Source: IMCC26256 sp037146835
GTDB taxonomy: Bacteria > Actinomycetota > Acidimicrobiia > IMCC26256
NCBI GenBank assembly: GCA_037146835.1
Contig: JBAWWI010000081.1
Location: 1 to 9,333, forward strand
DNA length: 9,333 bases
Direction of reading: 5' to 3'
Below, one piece after another: positions 1 through 6,324 of the stretch. The stretch's first letter is position 1, and each line of letters opens with the position of its first letter. Position numbers and translations under genes: made by a program. The notes under the pieces are model-generated. The model was not told where the DNA came from. It worked only from the letters and a program-made list of their open reading frames with translations, and did no database searches.

Positions 1-3
1 CGC

Positions 4-846
4 TTAATCCTCGAAGATGATCGTGCGGTTACCGGTGAGCAACACTCGAAACTGACAGTGAGCCGATAACGCCTGTGCGAGTACAGCGCACTCCAGTTCG
101 CGCCCTCGCCGAGCCAAGTCATCCGGCCCGTCGCGGTGAGAGACTGCAGTTGATGCTTGGGCGATGATGGGGCCCTCATCAAGATCCACTGTCGCATAGT
201 GCGCAGTAGCTCCGATCAATTTCACTCCACGATCCCAGGCTCGCTGGTAGGCGCCCGCACCTATAAATGCAGGCAAGAGAGCATGGTGCACATTGATTGC
301 AGGAGCGTGAATTCTCTCTAGGAAATCAGCAGAGAGAATACGCATGTATCGAGCGAGGACGACAAGATCAAAATCAAAACCATCAAGAGCCTCTAGCACT
401 GCGGACTCGTGCTCCTCGCGCGTGCGTCCATCTACTTTTACCTCTATGAACGGCACGTCGAATCGTCGAGCTAAGTCTGCATGGTCAGGTTGATCGGAGA
501 CGATGCAAGCAACATCGATGGGGTTCTCAGCAAGCGCTACCTTCGACATCACGTCATAAGCGGCATGCCCCGCACGAGAGACAAATAGTGCGATCCGCGT
601 ACGAGTCCCTAGGAGGCGGCATGTCACTTCACCAGAAGTGAGTGCCGCTATTTCATCGCGCATGACTTCAACAGATTGAGCACTCGGGATTGAGATAACC
701 ATTCGCTGCACAAATGCCAGCCCCGGAATCGTGTGCTGCTCTGCCTCTGCGATATTTCCGCCGATATCGCGTACGTAAGAAGTTGTATCGGCGACAAGTC
801 CGGCGCGGTCTGGCGCGGAGACTAAGACCACAACATCTTGATTCAC
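4..846 (-). CDS. purU: Formyltetrahydrofolate deformylase (PurU)
   Basis: Hydrolyses 10-formyl-tetrahydrofolate to formate and tetrahydrofolate in the cytosol, balancing the one-carbon pool and supplying formate for purine synthesis. The 280-residue length is normal for the family. An N-terminal ACT domain (about residues 4-75, motif APDRAGLVAD) is followed by a formyltransferase-fold hydrolase domain (about 84-275). The catalytic Asn-x-His is in INVHHALLPAF (N185, H187), and the third catalytic residue fits D223 in DLDEGPII. The stretch RGVKLIGATAHY is typical of PurU. The start is GTG at 844-846 and overlaps the TGA of the upstream BldD-like gene (GTGA), so the two are probably co-transcribed and translationally coupled; I see no strong Shine-Dalgarno sequence. 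The stop TAA lies at 4-6, so the gene is complete. The function is seen in the sequence; the coupling is inferred. Confidence 0.95.
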   Translation of the reverse strand: MNQDVVVLVSAPDRAGLVADTTSYVRDIGGNIAEAEQHTIPGLAFVQRMVISIPSAQSVEVMRDEIAALTSGEVTCRLLGTRTRIALFVSRAGHAAYDVMSKVALAENPIDVACIVSDQPDHADLARRFDVPFIEVKVDGRTREEHESAVLEALDGFDFDLVVLARYMRILSADFLERIHAPAINVHHALLPAFIGAGAYQRAWDRGVKLIGATAHYATVDLDEGPIIAQASTAVSHRDGPDDLARRGRELECAVLAQALSAHCQFRVLLTGNRTIIFED

Positions 847-1406
847 CGCTTAACCACTAAGCCTTTTGCCTCGAGGTCAGCGATGAGAGCTGCGTTCGTG
901 GTGCCGAGCACCGATGCCAGGACAGTTATGTCGTCTCTCCGGAGCGTCATCACCTTGCCGGCATAATCTCCACGGCGAATCTGGATTGCAGATACGTAGC
1001 GACGAATCGCCTCTGCCATCGGGGAGTAGAGCGCAGCGAGCCCTACCAAATCAAGGCTTATGCTCTCGCGGCTTGTATCTCCTGGGAGCGCAATCACGCC
1101 CTCGGGCTGGGGCATCATGACCTCAGCGCGCACGCCATAGAAGTCTGCGAGCCGGAGCAAGCGCGGCGCAGAGATTGAGCGCTCGCCCCTTTCATATGCC
1201 CCGAGCACAGAGGCCTTGAACTCTTTGTTGGACTCAACCTCGACTGCGTGGAGAGAGAGCCCCTTCTGGGTGCGCACGGAGCGAAGCCGCTCACCTACCG
1301 CGATCCCGAATCGCTCGACTGCTGCTGCCTCAAACTCGTCGACAACTCCACTCGATGCGGTGGGTTGCTCATCGTCAAAATCGTTCACTCTCCAATCCTG
1401 CCTCAT
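843..1406 (-). CDS. BldD-like XRE-family transcriptional regulator with c-di-GMP signature
   Basis: Probable DNA-binding regulator of the BldD family, which in Streptomyces is the cyclic-di-GMP-responsive master regulator of development. An acidic N-terminal extension (about 1-30) precedes an XRE helix-turn-helix (about 36-92, with LRSVRTQKGLSLHAVE and YERGERSISAPRLLRLADFYGV), matching the BldD pattern. The C-terminal domain has RGD (145-147), eight residues, then RRDD (156-159). This is the RxD-X8-RxxD signature that binds c-di-GMP in Streptomyces BldD. The sequence shows the signature; ligand binding here is inferred. The ATG at 1404-1406 has no clear ribosome site. A GTG at 1386-1388 (residue 7) has AGGA seven bases upstream and may be the true start, giving 181 residues. 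It lies upstream of purU with a 4-base overlap and diverges from the nitrobindin-like gene. Its targets cannot be read from this window. Confidence 0.88.
   Translation of the reverse strand: MRQDWRVNDFDDEQPTASSGVVDEFEAAAVERFGIAVGERLRSVRTQKGLSLHAVEVESNKEFKASVLGAYERGERSISAPRLLRLADFYGVRAEVMMPQPEGVIALPGDTSRESISLDLVGLAALYSPMAEAIRRYVSAIQIRRGDYAGKVMTLRRDDITVLASVLGTTNAALIADLEAKGLVVKR
1396..1399 (-). promoter_or_regulatory. Possible ribosome binding site favouring a GTG start for the BldD-like gene
   Basis: AGGA on the minus strand lies seven bases before the in-frame GTG at 1386-1388. The ATG at 1404-1406 has no comparable purine-rich site upstream. This would shorten the regulator by six residues without touching any conserved part. 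Confidence 0.35.
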
Positions 1407-1425
1407 CTAGCGCCCGAAGGCTGAG

Positions 1426-1465
1426 ACCTAACTAAGTAATTGTGGTCTTTGTCACTCAAGTAGGT
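1426..1465. promoter_or_regulatory. Candidate operator dyads between the BldD-like and nitrobindin-like genes
   Basis: ACCTAACTAAGT (1426-1437) and ACTCAAGTAGGT (1454-1465) form an imperfect inverted repeat, with 9 of 12 positions pairing. Inside the left arm, TAACTAAGTAA (1429-1439) has the TnAC...GTnA half-sites of the known BldD box, but with a 3-base instead of a 5-base spacer, so it is not a canonical match. The site sits in the 124-base divergent gap, where it could serve autoregulation of the BldD-like gene. This is inference from position and symmetry only. Confidence 0.25.
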
Positions 1466-1469
1466 ATGA
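1440..1469 (+). promoter_or_regulatory. Weak candidate promoter for the nitrobindin-like gene
   Basis: TTGTGG (1440-1445), an 18-base spacer, then TATGAA (1464-1469) resembles a housekeeping -35/-10 pair facing the gene at 1531. On the other strand GTGACA (complement of 1450-1455) could be a -35 for the BldD-like gene, so the two promoters may overlap. It is a consensus-based guess. Confidence 0.25.
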
Positions 1470-1518
1470 ATCGCCCACCTCGGGTAGGTTTTCAATCTGA
1501 TTTCTAACCGATCCTTCG

Positions 1519-1524
1519 AAGGGA
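1519..1524 (+). promoter_or_regulatory. Ribosome binding site of the nitrobindin-like gene
   Basis: AAGGGA lies six bases before the ATG at 1531 and supports that start. Confidence 0.55.
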
Positions 1525-1530
1525 CACTCC

Positions 1531-2097
1531 ATGCCAGCACCTGACCCCAAAGACCTTGGACCACTCGCAGCTCTAGTCGGCACATGGGAAGGAAACGAGG
1601 GAGTCGACATCTCCTTCCACAACGACAAGGACGCCGTAGCGGAGATCCGCTACACCGAGAAGGTCACGATGAACCCCTTCGGACCTGTCGTCAACGGCGA
1701 GCAGTCTGTATACGGACTCGACTACCGAATGGCCGCGTACAAGGATGGCGAAGACGAGCCGTTCCACACCGAGATTGGCTACTGGCTCTGGGACGCAGCT
1801 GACCAGCAAGTTATGCGCTGCTTCTTGGTCCCCCGCTCCACAATGGTGCTAGCCGGTGGCACATGCACTGCTGATGCAACCAGTTTCAAGATGACCGCCG
1901 AGAGAGGCTCTCTCACTCACGGACTCCTTGAGAGCATTTACTTCTCTCAGAACGCAAGCACCTCCTCCTACACCGTTGACATAACAGTGCACGACGAGAA
2001 CTCTTGGTCATACGACCAGACCACCTCGGTTGACCTTCGCAAGCACGAAAAGGGTTTTGCTCACACAGACCGCAATACTCTGCGACGGGTTAGCTAA
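1531..2097 (+). CDS. Nitrobindin-like heme-binding beta-barrel protein (THAP4 heme-binding / DUF1794 family)
   Basis: A 188-residue, probably cytosolic protein of the nitrobindin/FABP-like beta-barrel family; characterised members bind ferric heme and react with NO or isomerise peroxynitrite. Family hallmarks are LGPLAALVGTWEGNEG near the N terminus (GxWxG at about 17-21), FHTEIGYWLWD (78-88), MRCFLVPRS (95-103), and a C-terminal His before a conserved tail (H178 in HTDRNTLRRV), in the place of the heme-ligand His of nitrobindins. The fold assignment is firm. Heme ligation by H178 is inferred from position, and the physiological substrate is unknown. The protein is longer than the roughly 160-residue compact nitrobindins and fits a longer subfamily. 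There is no signal peptide. The ATG at 1531 is supported by AAGGGA upstream. The nitroreductase starts six bases after its stop, so the two probably form an operon. Confidence 0.85.
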   Translation: MPAPDPKDLGPLAALVGTWEGNEGVDISFHNDKDAVAEIRYTEKVTMNPFGPVVNGEQSVYGLDYRMAAYKDGEDEPFHTEIGYWLWDAADQQVMRCFLVPRSTMVLAGGTCTADATSFKMTAERGSLTHGLLESIYFSQNASTSSYTVDITVHDENSWSYDQTTSVDLRKHEKGFAHTDRNTLRRVS

Positions 2098-2103
2098 CAC
2101 CTG

Positions 2104-2754
2104 ATGATGGATCTACTTGCTGCCGACGAACTACTTACTACGACGAGGTCGGTACGCAAGCGACTCGATCTAACGCGTGAGGTATCACTCGACGATGTAA
2201 TGGAGTGCATCGAGATTGCGCTCCAGGCCCCGACGGGCTCTAACCGTCAGGGCTGGTCGTTCGTGGTCGTCACCGATCCTGCGAAGCGCTCGGAGTTAGC
2301 GCGTCTCTATAAAGATGCGATAACGCTGTATTCGCAGATGCCTCGCCCCGAGTACGAGGCGGGTGACCCACGTGAGGCAAGCAGCGTTAAAGTTGCTGAA
2401 TCAGCTTGGTACCTAGCTGAGCATCTGCACGAAGTCCCCGTAATTCTTGTTCCCTGCATTGAGGGTCGAGTTGAGGAGGCAGGCGTACTCGCTCAGGCAT
2501 CAACCTACGGATCGATTCTCCCCGCAGTCTGGTCCTTCGCTTTAGCGGCCCGGGCTCGTGGCCTTGGGACATCCTGGACCTCTCTCCACCTCATGTATGA
2601 GAAAGAGGCTGCGGAGATCCTTGGAATTCCTGACCACGTGACACAGGCTGCCCTCCTCCCGGTCGCATACTTCACCGGAGATACATTCAAGCCTGCCGTC
2701 CGTTTACCGGCACGAGATGTAACTCATCTCAACCAATGGGGAACTCGGCCGTAG
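2104..2754 (+). CDS. Nitroreductase family protein (FMN-dependent oxidoreductase)
   Basis: A 216-residue flavoprotein of the nitroreductase superfamily; these enzymes bind FMN as dimers and reduce nitro-compounds, quinones or enones with NAD(P)H. FMN-contact regions are visible: TTRSVRKR (13-20), APTGSNRQGW (42-51), the segment around GSILPAVWSFALAARARGLG (136-155), and GTSWTSLH (155-162). The natural substrate cannot be told from sequence. Two adjacent ATG codons (2104 and 2107) could both start it, and no clear Shine-Dalgarno is seen, so translation may depend on coupling to the nitrobindin-like gene six bases upstream. A perfect 10-base palindrome, GTTAGCTAAC (2089-2098), spans the stop of the upstream gene and is probably incidental. 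The gene converges on the OB-fold gene across a hairpin at 2772-2801. Pairing with a heme/NO protein hints at nitrosative or redox stress, but this is inference. Confidence 0.9.
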   Translation: MMDLLAADELLTTTRSVRKRLDLTREVSLDDVMECIEIALQAPTGSNRQGWSFVVVTDPAKRSELARLYKDAITLYSQMPRPEYEAGDPREASSVKVAESAWYLAEHLHEVPVILVPCIEGRVEEAGVLAQASTYGSILPAVWSFALAARARGLGTSWTSLHLMYEKEAAEILGIPDHVTQAALLPVAYFTGDTFKPAVRLPARDVTHLNQWGTRP

Positions 2755-2771
2755 GACCACGTTCGGCGCTC

Positions 2772-2801
2772 TTACCGCCCCCACTAATGCTGTGGCGGTA
2801 A
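2772..2801. terminator. Candidate bidirectional terminator between convergent genes
   Basis: TTACCGCC (2772-2779) and GGCGGTAA (2794-2801) form a perfect 8-base stem. An alternative pairing with a 3-base bulge adds CCAC/GTGG. No T-tract follows on either side. The stem-loop lies between the nitroreductase stop and the OB-fold gene, whose TAG stop (2784-2786) falls inside the hairpin. Confidence 0.5.
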
Positions 2802-3101
2802 CACAAAGTCGTAAATTGGATTGAGTATCGCTAGGTGACCTTGGCGCGACCCAACACGACCCGTTATTCGCAGGCGTACCCCAAGGCGAATCCCGGCAAC
2901 CGCGTGACGGCCAAGGAATATCGCGTCAACTCCGCCAGTCTCGTCTACCAACGTAATTTCTAGCGTTCTAACGTCGTCGCTCCAAGGTCTAACTCTTATC
3001 GAGTGGACCCTGCCCTCAAGAGTGGAGTGACTGCGCCACCTTGCATCGGCGAGATGCTCAACGATCTCTGGGGGAATGACTTCTCCATTGCTGCTCATCA
3101 C
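2784..3101 (-). CDS. Small OB-fold nucleic-acid-binding-domain protein
   Basis: A 105-residue protein with one OB-fold-like beta-barrel. STLEGRVHSIRVRPWSDDVRTLEITLVDETGGVDAIFLG is followed by RLGVRLRITGRVGSRQGHLAILNPIY, the alternating beta pattern of the RecG/tRNA-anticodon type OB family (about residues 25-100). I recall similar actinobacterial genes annotated only as OB-fold proteins and found near Trk-type or APC/KimA-like potassium transport genes, as with Rv2694c and Rv2690c in M. tuberculosis. No partner or ligand is known to me; nucleic-acid binding is presumed from the fold. The start is GTG at 3099-3101 or the next ATG (3096-3098). Both overlap the TGA of the KimA-like permease (3098-3100), so translation is probably coupled to it. 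Its 3' end lies in the hairpin at 2772-2801. Confidence 0.8.
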   Translation of the reverse strand: MMSSNGEVIPPEIVEHLADARWRSHSTLEGRVHSIRVRPWSDDVRTLEITLVDETGGVDAIFLGRHAVAGIRLGVRLRITGRVGSRQGHLAILNPIYDFVLPPQH

Positions 3102-5110
3102 TTCTCGCGCTCATGATGAGTCATATCTACGTCATGGTCAGGGACCAAGTGGTAAGGCACGAAGGTCACGTTTGCATGCGGAACCTTGCCCAGAGCGTCC
3201 GCTATCGCATCAGCGGTTCGGTCGTGGAATAGGCGGTGCCATGCAGAAGCAAACTCTCGCCGTGGAAGCAGCACCGTTACCTCGGTGTTCCCATCTGCCG
3301 CTTCGTCAGAGACTATTTGAAGTGCTGTGTGTGCAACCCTGCGGTCGGGGCACTCAACTAACTCCAGGGCAAAGCGCTTCAATGGAAGCTCTCCCCACTC
3401 ATCTGCAAGGCGCTCGGCGCGCAATGGATCTACTGCGATGTGCACAGCACGCAGTTCGTCCGGCCTGAGCGTCCTTCCATACTGCATAGCTCGCGCAGCT
3501 GCGCGGTCGAGGCCATCTATAAGCACAATTACTGAATGCTTCCTCAATATCGGAATCTGCGCAGCATCCTGAGCCCCAACTGAGAGCTGCTCCTTCTCCG
3601 ATTCATAATGACGATTGAGTCGAACTAGGAGAAAGACCAAAACTGGAACGAGGATCATGATCGCCCACGCCCCTCCCCAGAACTTCGTAACACCAATTAC
3701 AACTGTGACGATTCCGGTTACAACAGCGCCCGTTCCATTGATCAGCAGCCCTACTCTCCAACCCTGTTCATGTAGGCGAATATGGCGAACTGCCATCCCT
3801 GCCTGAGACAACGTAAACGATGTGAACACGCCGATTGCGTAGAGCGGAATCAGGTGAGCCACATCCGCTTGGAAGAGAACTACGAGACCCGCCGCTGCAA
3901 CTGATAGCAGAATGATTCCATTAGAGAAAACCAGACGATGCCCGCGCTTTGTGAGTTGCTTGGGCATGAAAGCATCATCCGCGTGGAAAGAAGCGAGGCG
4001 TGGAAAATCTGCGAAGCTCGTGTTTGCGGCCAATACAAGGATCAGCATCGTGGCGGCCTGAACGATGAGGAAGAGCACATGACCTAAGACTCCGCCGCCG
4101 AAGACCCCAGTAGCTATCTGCGATATCACTGTCTGCTTGTTGTTCGGGACTACATGCATGTGCGCCGCAAGCCACGAAATGCCTATGAACATGACGCCCA
4201 AACATGCGCCCATGACCATTAGCGTCGAGCGCGCGTTCTTCCATTCTGGGCGTTTGAATGCAGGCACTCCATTTGAGATCGCCTCGACACCTGTCATAGC
4301 CGCTCCACCAGATGCAAATGCGTGTAAGAGAAGGAAAATGCTCGCTGATGCCTGTACCCCTAAGACCTCTGTACTGGTATTCGGAACTGAATGGAGTCCG
4401 CCAGTTGCAGCCCTCACGAGCCCAACTCCGATCATGACAAACATGCTTATTAAGAATGCATATGTTGGAACCGCAAATACTTTGCCCGATTCTCGAACGC
4501 CCCGAAGGTTCCCCAACGCGATGATTGCAATGAATCCGAGAGCGATCGGCACCTTGTATGGACGGAGCGACCCAAATGCTGAGTACAACGCAGCAACTCC
4601 GGCGGAGACCGATACTGCAACGGTGAGTATGTAATCAGTGAGGAGCGCTACACCGGCGACCTGAGCCGGCATAAGGCCAAGATTGTCCTTAGTGACGATA
4701 TAGGCGCCTCCAGCCGATGGATATGCCTTGATCGTTTGTCTGTAGGAGAACATCAGGATTACAAGAACGCCTACCATCGCCAACGTAATCGGCAGGACTA
4801 GTGAGAAGGCGAGCAGACCTACAACGGGTATCAATGTACGAAGGATCTCCTCCGACGCGTAAGCAGTCGAGGAGAGCGCGTCGCTCGCGAATACTGCGAG
4901 AGCGGTAGGCCTCCCCAACCTCTCGTGCTCAAGTTGGTCTGTGTTGAGGGCTTTACCTAGCACTCGAGTCTTGATGCGGTACCGCCGAGTCTCTGCGATC
5001 TCGCCATAATTCCCTGCGACACCAATGCGGGGAGAGGGTGGAGTCGAGAGATCGCCATCTACAGAATCAAATTTTGCTGCCATCCCTCTATTAAACCTGC
5101 TTTCTCTCAC
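3098..5110 (-). CDS. KimA-like potassium uptake permease (APC/KUP superfamily)
   Basis: Membrane transporter, most like KimA (YdaO), the Bacillus subtilis high-affinity K+/H+ symporter. About 12 hydrophobic segments lie between residues 90 and 500, followed by a cytosolic C-terminal domain (about 520-655), as in KimA. Shared blocks include SDALSSTAYASEEIL (76-90), YRQTIKAYPSAGGAYIVTKD (123-142), LTDYILTVAVSVSAG (157-171), TGVEAISNGVPAFKRP (273-288), SFADFPRLASF (365-375) and IPLYAIGVFTSFTLSQ (421-436). D77, D159 and E276 fall at positions important in KimA (D36, D117, E233 from memory). Numbering is from GTG 5108-5110; the ATG at 5081-5083 (residue 10) is an equally likely start, since neither has a well-spaced ribosome site. 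The gene overlaps the OB-fold gene and diverges from a KdpD/KdpE-like pair, which supports potassium. A general amino-acid permease is less likely. In Bacillus, KimA is inhibited by c-di-AMP; nothing here tests that. Confidence 0.85.
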   Translation of the reverse strand: MRESRFNRGMAAKFDSVDGDLSTPPSPRIGVAGNYGEIAETRRYRIKTRVLGKALNTDQLEHERLGRPTALAVFASDALSSTAYASEEILRTLIPVVGLLAFSLVLPITLAMVGVLVILMFSYRQTIKAYPSAGGAYIVTKDNLGLMPAQVAGVALLTDYILTVAVSVSAGVAALYSAFGSLRPYKVPIALGFIAIIALGNLRGVRESGKVFAVPTYAFLISMFVMIGVGLVRAATGGLHSVPNTSTEVLGVQASASIFLLLHAFASGGAAMTGVEAISNGVPAFKRPEWKNARSTLMVMGACLGVMFIGISWLAAHMHVVPNNKQTVISQIATGVFGGGVLGHVLFLIVQAATMLILVLAANTSFADFPRLASFHADDAFMPKQLTKRGHRLVFSNGIILLSVAAAGLVVLFQADVAHLIPLYAIGVFTSFTLSQAGMAVRHIRLHEQGWRVGLLINGTGAVVTGIVTVVIGVTKFWGGAWAIMILVPVLVFLLVRLNRHYESEKEQLSVGAQDAAQIPILRKHSVIVLIDGLDRAAARAMQYGRTLRPDELRAVHIAVDPLRAERLADEWGELPLKRFALELVECPDRRVAHTALQIVSDEAADGNTEVTVLLPRREFASAWHRLFHDRTADAIADALGKVPHANVTFVPYHLVPDHDVDMTHHEREK

Positions 5111-5136
5111 TCCATCTGCACGGAGAGTTGGCTAAG

Positions 5137-5156
5137 GCGTAAGGAACGCGTAAAGA
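5137..5156. promoter_or_regulatory. Candidate response-regulator binding site between kimA-like and kdpDE-like genes
   Basis: GCGTAAGGA (5137-5145) and GCGTAAAGA (5148-5156) are direct repeats, 8 of 9 identical, with starts 11 bases apart. OmpR/PhoB/KdpE-family winged-helix regulators typically bind such repeats on one face of the helix. The site lies in the 53-base gap between the divergent permease and sensor-kinase genes, whose operon encodes a KdpE-like regulator. No comparison with a known KdpE box was possible; the assignment rests on spacing and position. Confidence 0.4.
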
Positions 5157-5162
5157 TTCCTT
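5141..5162 (+). repeat. Inverted repeat just before the KdpD-like start codon
   Basis: AAGGAA (5141-5146) and TTCCTT (5157-5162) pair perfectly around a 10-base loop, ending one base before the GTG at 5164. AAGGAA would be a good Shine-Dalgarno but is 17 bases from the start, too far unless the hairpin folds. TAAAGA (5151-5156) is instead at the right distance to be a -10 box for a leaderless transcript. Both readings are inference. Confidence 0.35.
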
Positions 5163-5163
5163 T

Positions 5164-6321
5164 GTGATCCCCAATATTGAGCGTTCGAAGCACCGATTCA
5201 GGGGTTTTGCATTTGGGGGATGTGCAATTACTCTCGGCACCGTTGCCTTCCTTCCGATGCGCAGCCAACTCACGAGTGCCCCCGTAGCTTTAGTGCTTGT
5301 AGTTGCTGTGGTCGGAGCAGCAGTTCTAGGAGGAACGCTTCCGTCCCTAGTAACCGCTGCAGTAGCAGCGTTCATCTTGAATCTGCTGTTCCTAAAGCCA
5401 TTTGGAACACTAAAAATTGCGACAGCAGAGGAGGTCATCACATTTCTTTCGTTCGTAGTCGTTGCTCTCATAGTTGGGCAACTAGTCGTACGCCTCACTA
5501 AGCGGGAGCAGCAGATAGATGAGAGCTCTCTCGAACTCGCAGAATTAGATGCGCGCCTATCCGCCGAGGTTGAGACCAGACAGCTTCTCACCACTGAAGC
5601 TCGGCGCGCCGAGACCCTCGAGCAGATCGACATCCAACGCGCATCTCTCCTACGGTCCGTCTCACATGATCTCCGCACTCCGCTTGCTGCGATACGTGCG
5701 GTGGCGACCGACCTGAGGGATGGAATCCAGTATGACGAAGGAACGCGTTATGAGTTGCTCACGACAGTCTGCGACGAGGTCGATCGGCTCGACAGGCTCG
5801 TCGCAAATCTTCTGAGTATGAGCCGAATCGAGGCTGGAGCATTTACTCCAGATCGCCAGGCCATCGATCTACTTGAGCTCGTCGAGGAGCGACTGCGTCG
5901 CCTTGCCTCACTCTTAGCTCTGCACGAGATCCGGGTTGATATTCCTCAAGACTTGCCGCTACTTGATGCTGACTACTCCCAACTTGAGCAAGTCCTAACC
6001 AACCTCCTTGCAAACGCTGTCCGCCACTCTCCAGGGGGAAGCGACATCTGGATTACCGCACGCAGCGAATTAACTAATGTCCGAATCGAGATCTCAGACC
6101 GAGGGTTAGGCGTTCCAGAAGAAGCGAGCGATCTCATATTTGAAGCCTTCCGCACAGGGGAAGGCAGCGGCTCAACTGGAATTGGGTTGGCAATCTGTCG
6201 GGCCATCGTCGAGGCCCATGGCGGCGCTATCTGGGTAGAGAGAGCGTTCGGCGGCGGAGCTTCCTTCGTCTTTACGGTCCCCACACAGAACAATCTCAAC
6301 ACAATTGGGTCTGCGGGGTGA
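5164..6321 (+). CDS. Short KdpD-like sensor histidine kinase (DUF4118 membrane domain)
   Basis: Membrane sensor kinase for the response regulator encoded three bases downstream. Hydrophobic segments at about 15-107 form the DUF4118-type four-helix membrane domain of KdpD. A probable coiled linker (110-160) leads to the phospho-acceptor H168 in VSHDLRTPLAAIRA. The ATPase domain shows the N box (N284 in LLANAVRHSPGG), G1 (DRGLGVP, 312-318), F box (IFEAF, 325-329) and G2 (STGIGLAI, 337-344), so it should be active. At 385 residues it is under half the size of E. coli KdpD (about 890) and has neither the N-terminal KdpD ATP-binding domain nor the USP domain. Whether it senses K+, ionic strength or envelope stress is unknown. 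The start is GTG at 5164; no well-spaced Shine-Dalgarno is seen, so leaderless translation is possible. Divergent from the KimA-like permease, its likely target. Confidence 0.9.
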   Translation: MIPNIERSKHRFRGFAFGGCAITLGTVAFLPMRSQLTSAPVALVLVVAVVGAAVLGGTLPSLVTAAVAAFILNLLFLKPFGTLKIATAEEVITFLSFVVVALIVGQLVVRLTKREQQIDESSLELAELDARLSAEVETRQLLTTEARRAETLEQIDIQRASLLRSVSHDLRTPLAAIRAVATDLRDGIQYDEGTRYELLTTVCDEVDRLDRLVANLLSMSRIEAGAFTPDRQAIDLLELVEERLRRLASLLALHEIRVDIPQDLPLLDADYSQLEQVLTNLLANAVRHSPGGSDIWITARSELTNVRIEISDRGLGVPEEASDLIFEAFRTGEGSGSTGIGLAICRAIVEAHGGAIWVERAFGGGASFVFTVPTQNNLNTIGSAG

Positions 6322-6324
6322 TTC

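Noticed and set aside
1403..1585. Minus-strand 60-codon frame across the divergent gap.
   Set aside because: It overlaps the start of the nitrobindin-like gene and the regulatory gap, has no ribosome site and resembles nothing known.
2089..2098. Perfect 10-base palindrome GTTAGCTAAC at the nitrobindin/nitroreductase junction.
   Set aside because: It is short, lies over the stop codon inside an operon and has no second copy in a regulatory position; chance is the simplest explanation.
4137..4634. Plus-strand open frame (165 codons) opposite the permease.
   Set aside because: It lies wholly inside the KimA-like gene, whose transmembrane and signature motifs are unmistakable; the shadow has no recognisable family.
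5111..5163. A c-di-AMP (ydaO-type) riboswitch upstream of the KimA-like gene, as in Bacillus.
   Set aside because: The gap to the divergent kinase gene is only 53 bases, far too short for that riboswitch, and no matching conserved elements are seen.
5091..5678. Long minus-strand open frame (195 codons) opposite the KdpD-like kinase.
   Set aside because: Its Arg/Ser/Thr-rich composition and lack of domain features are typical of an antisense shadow; the plus strand encodes clear kinase motifs.
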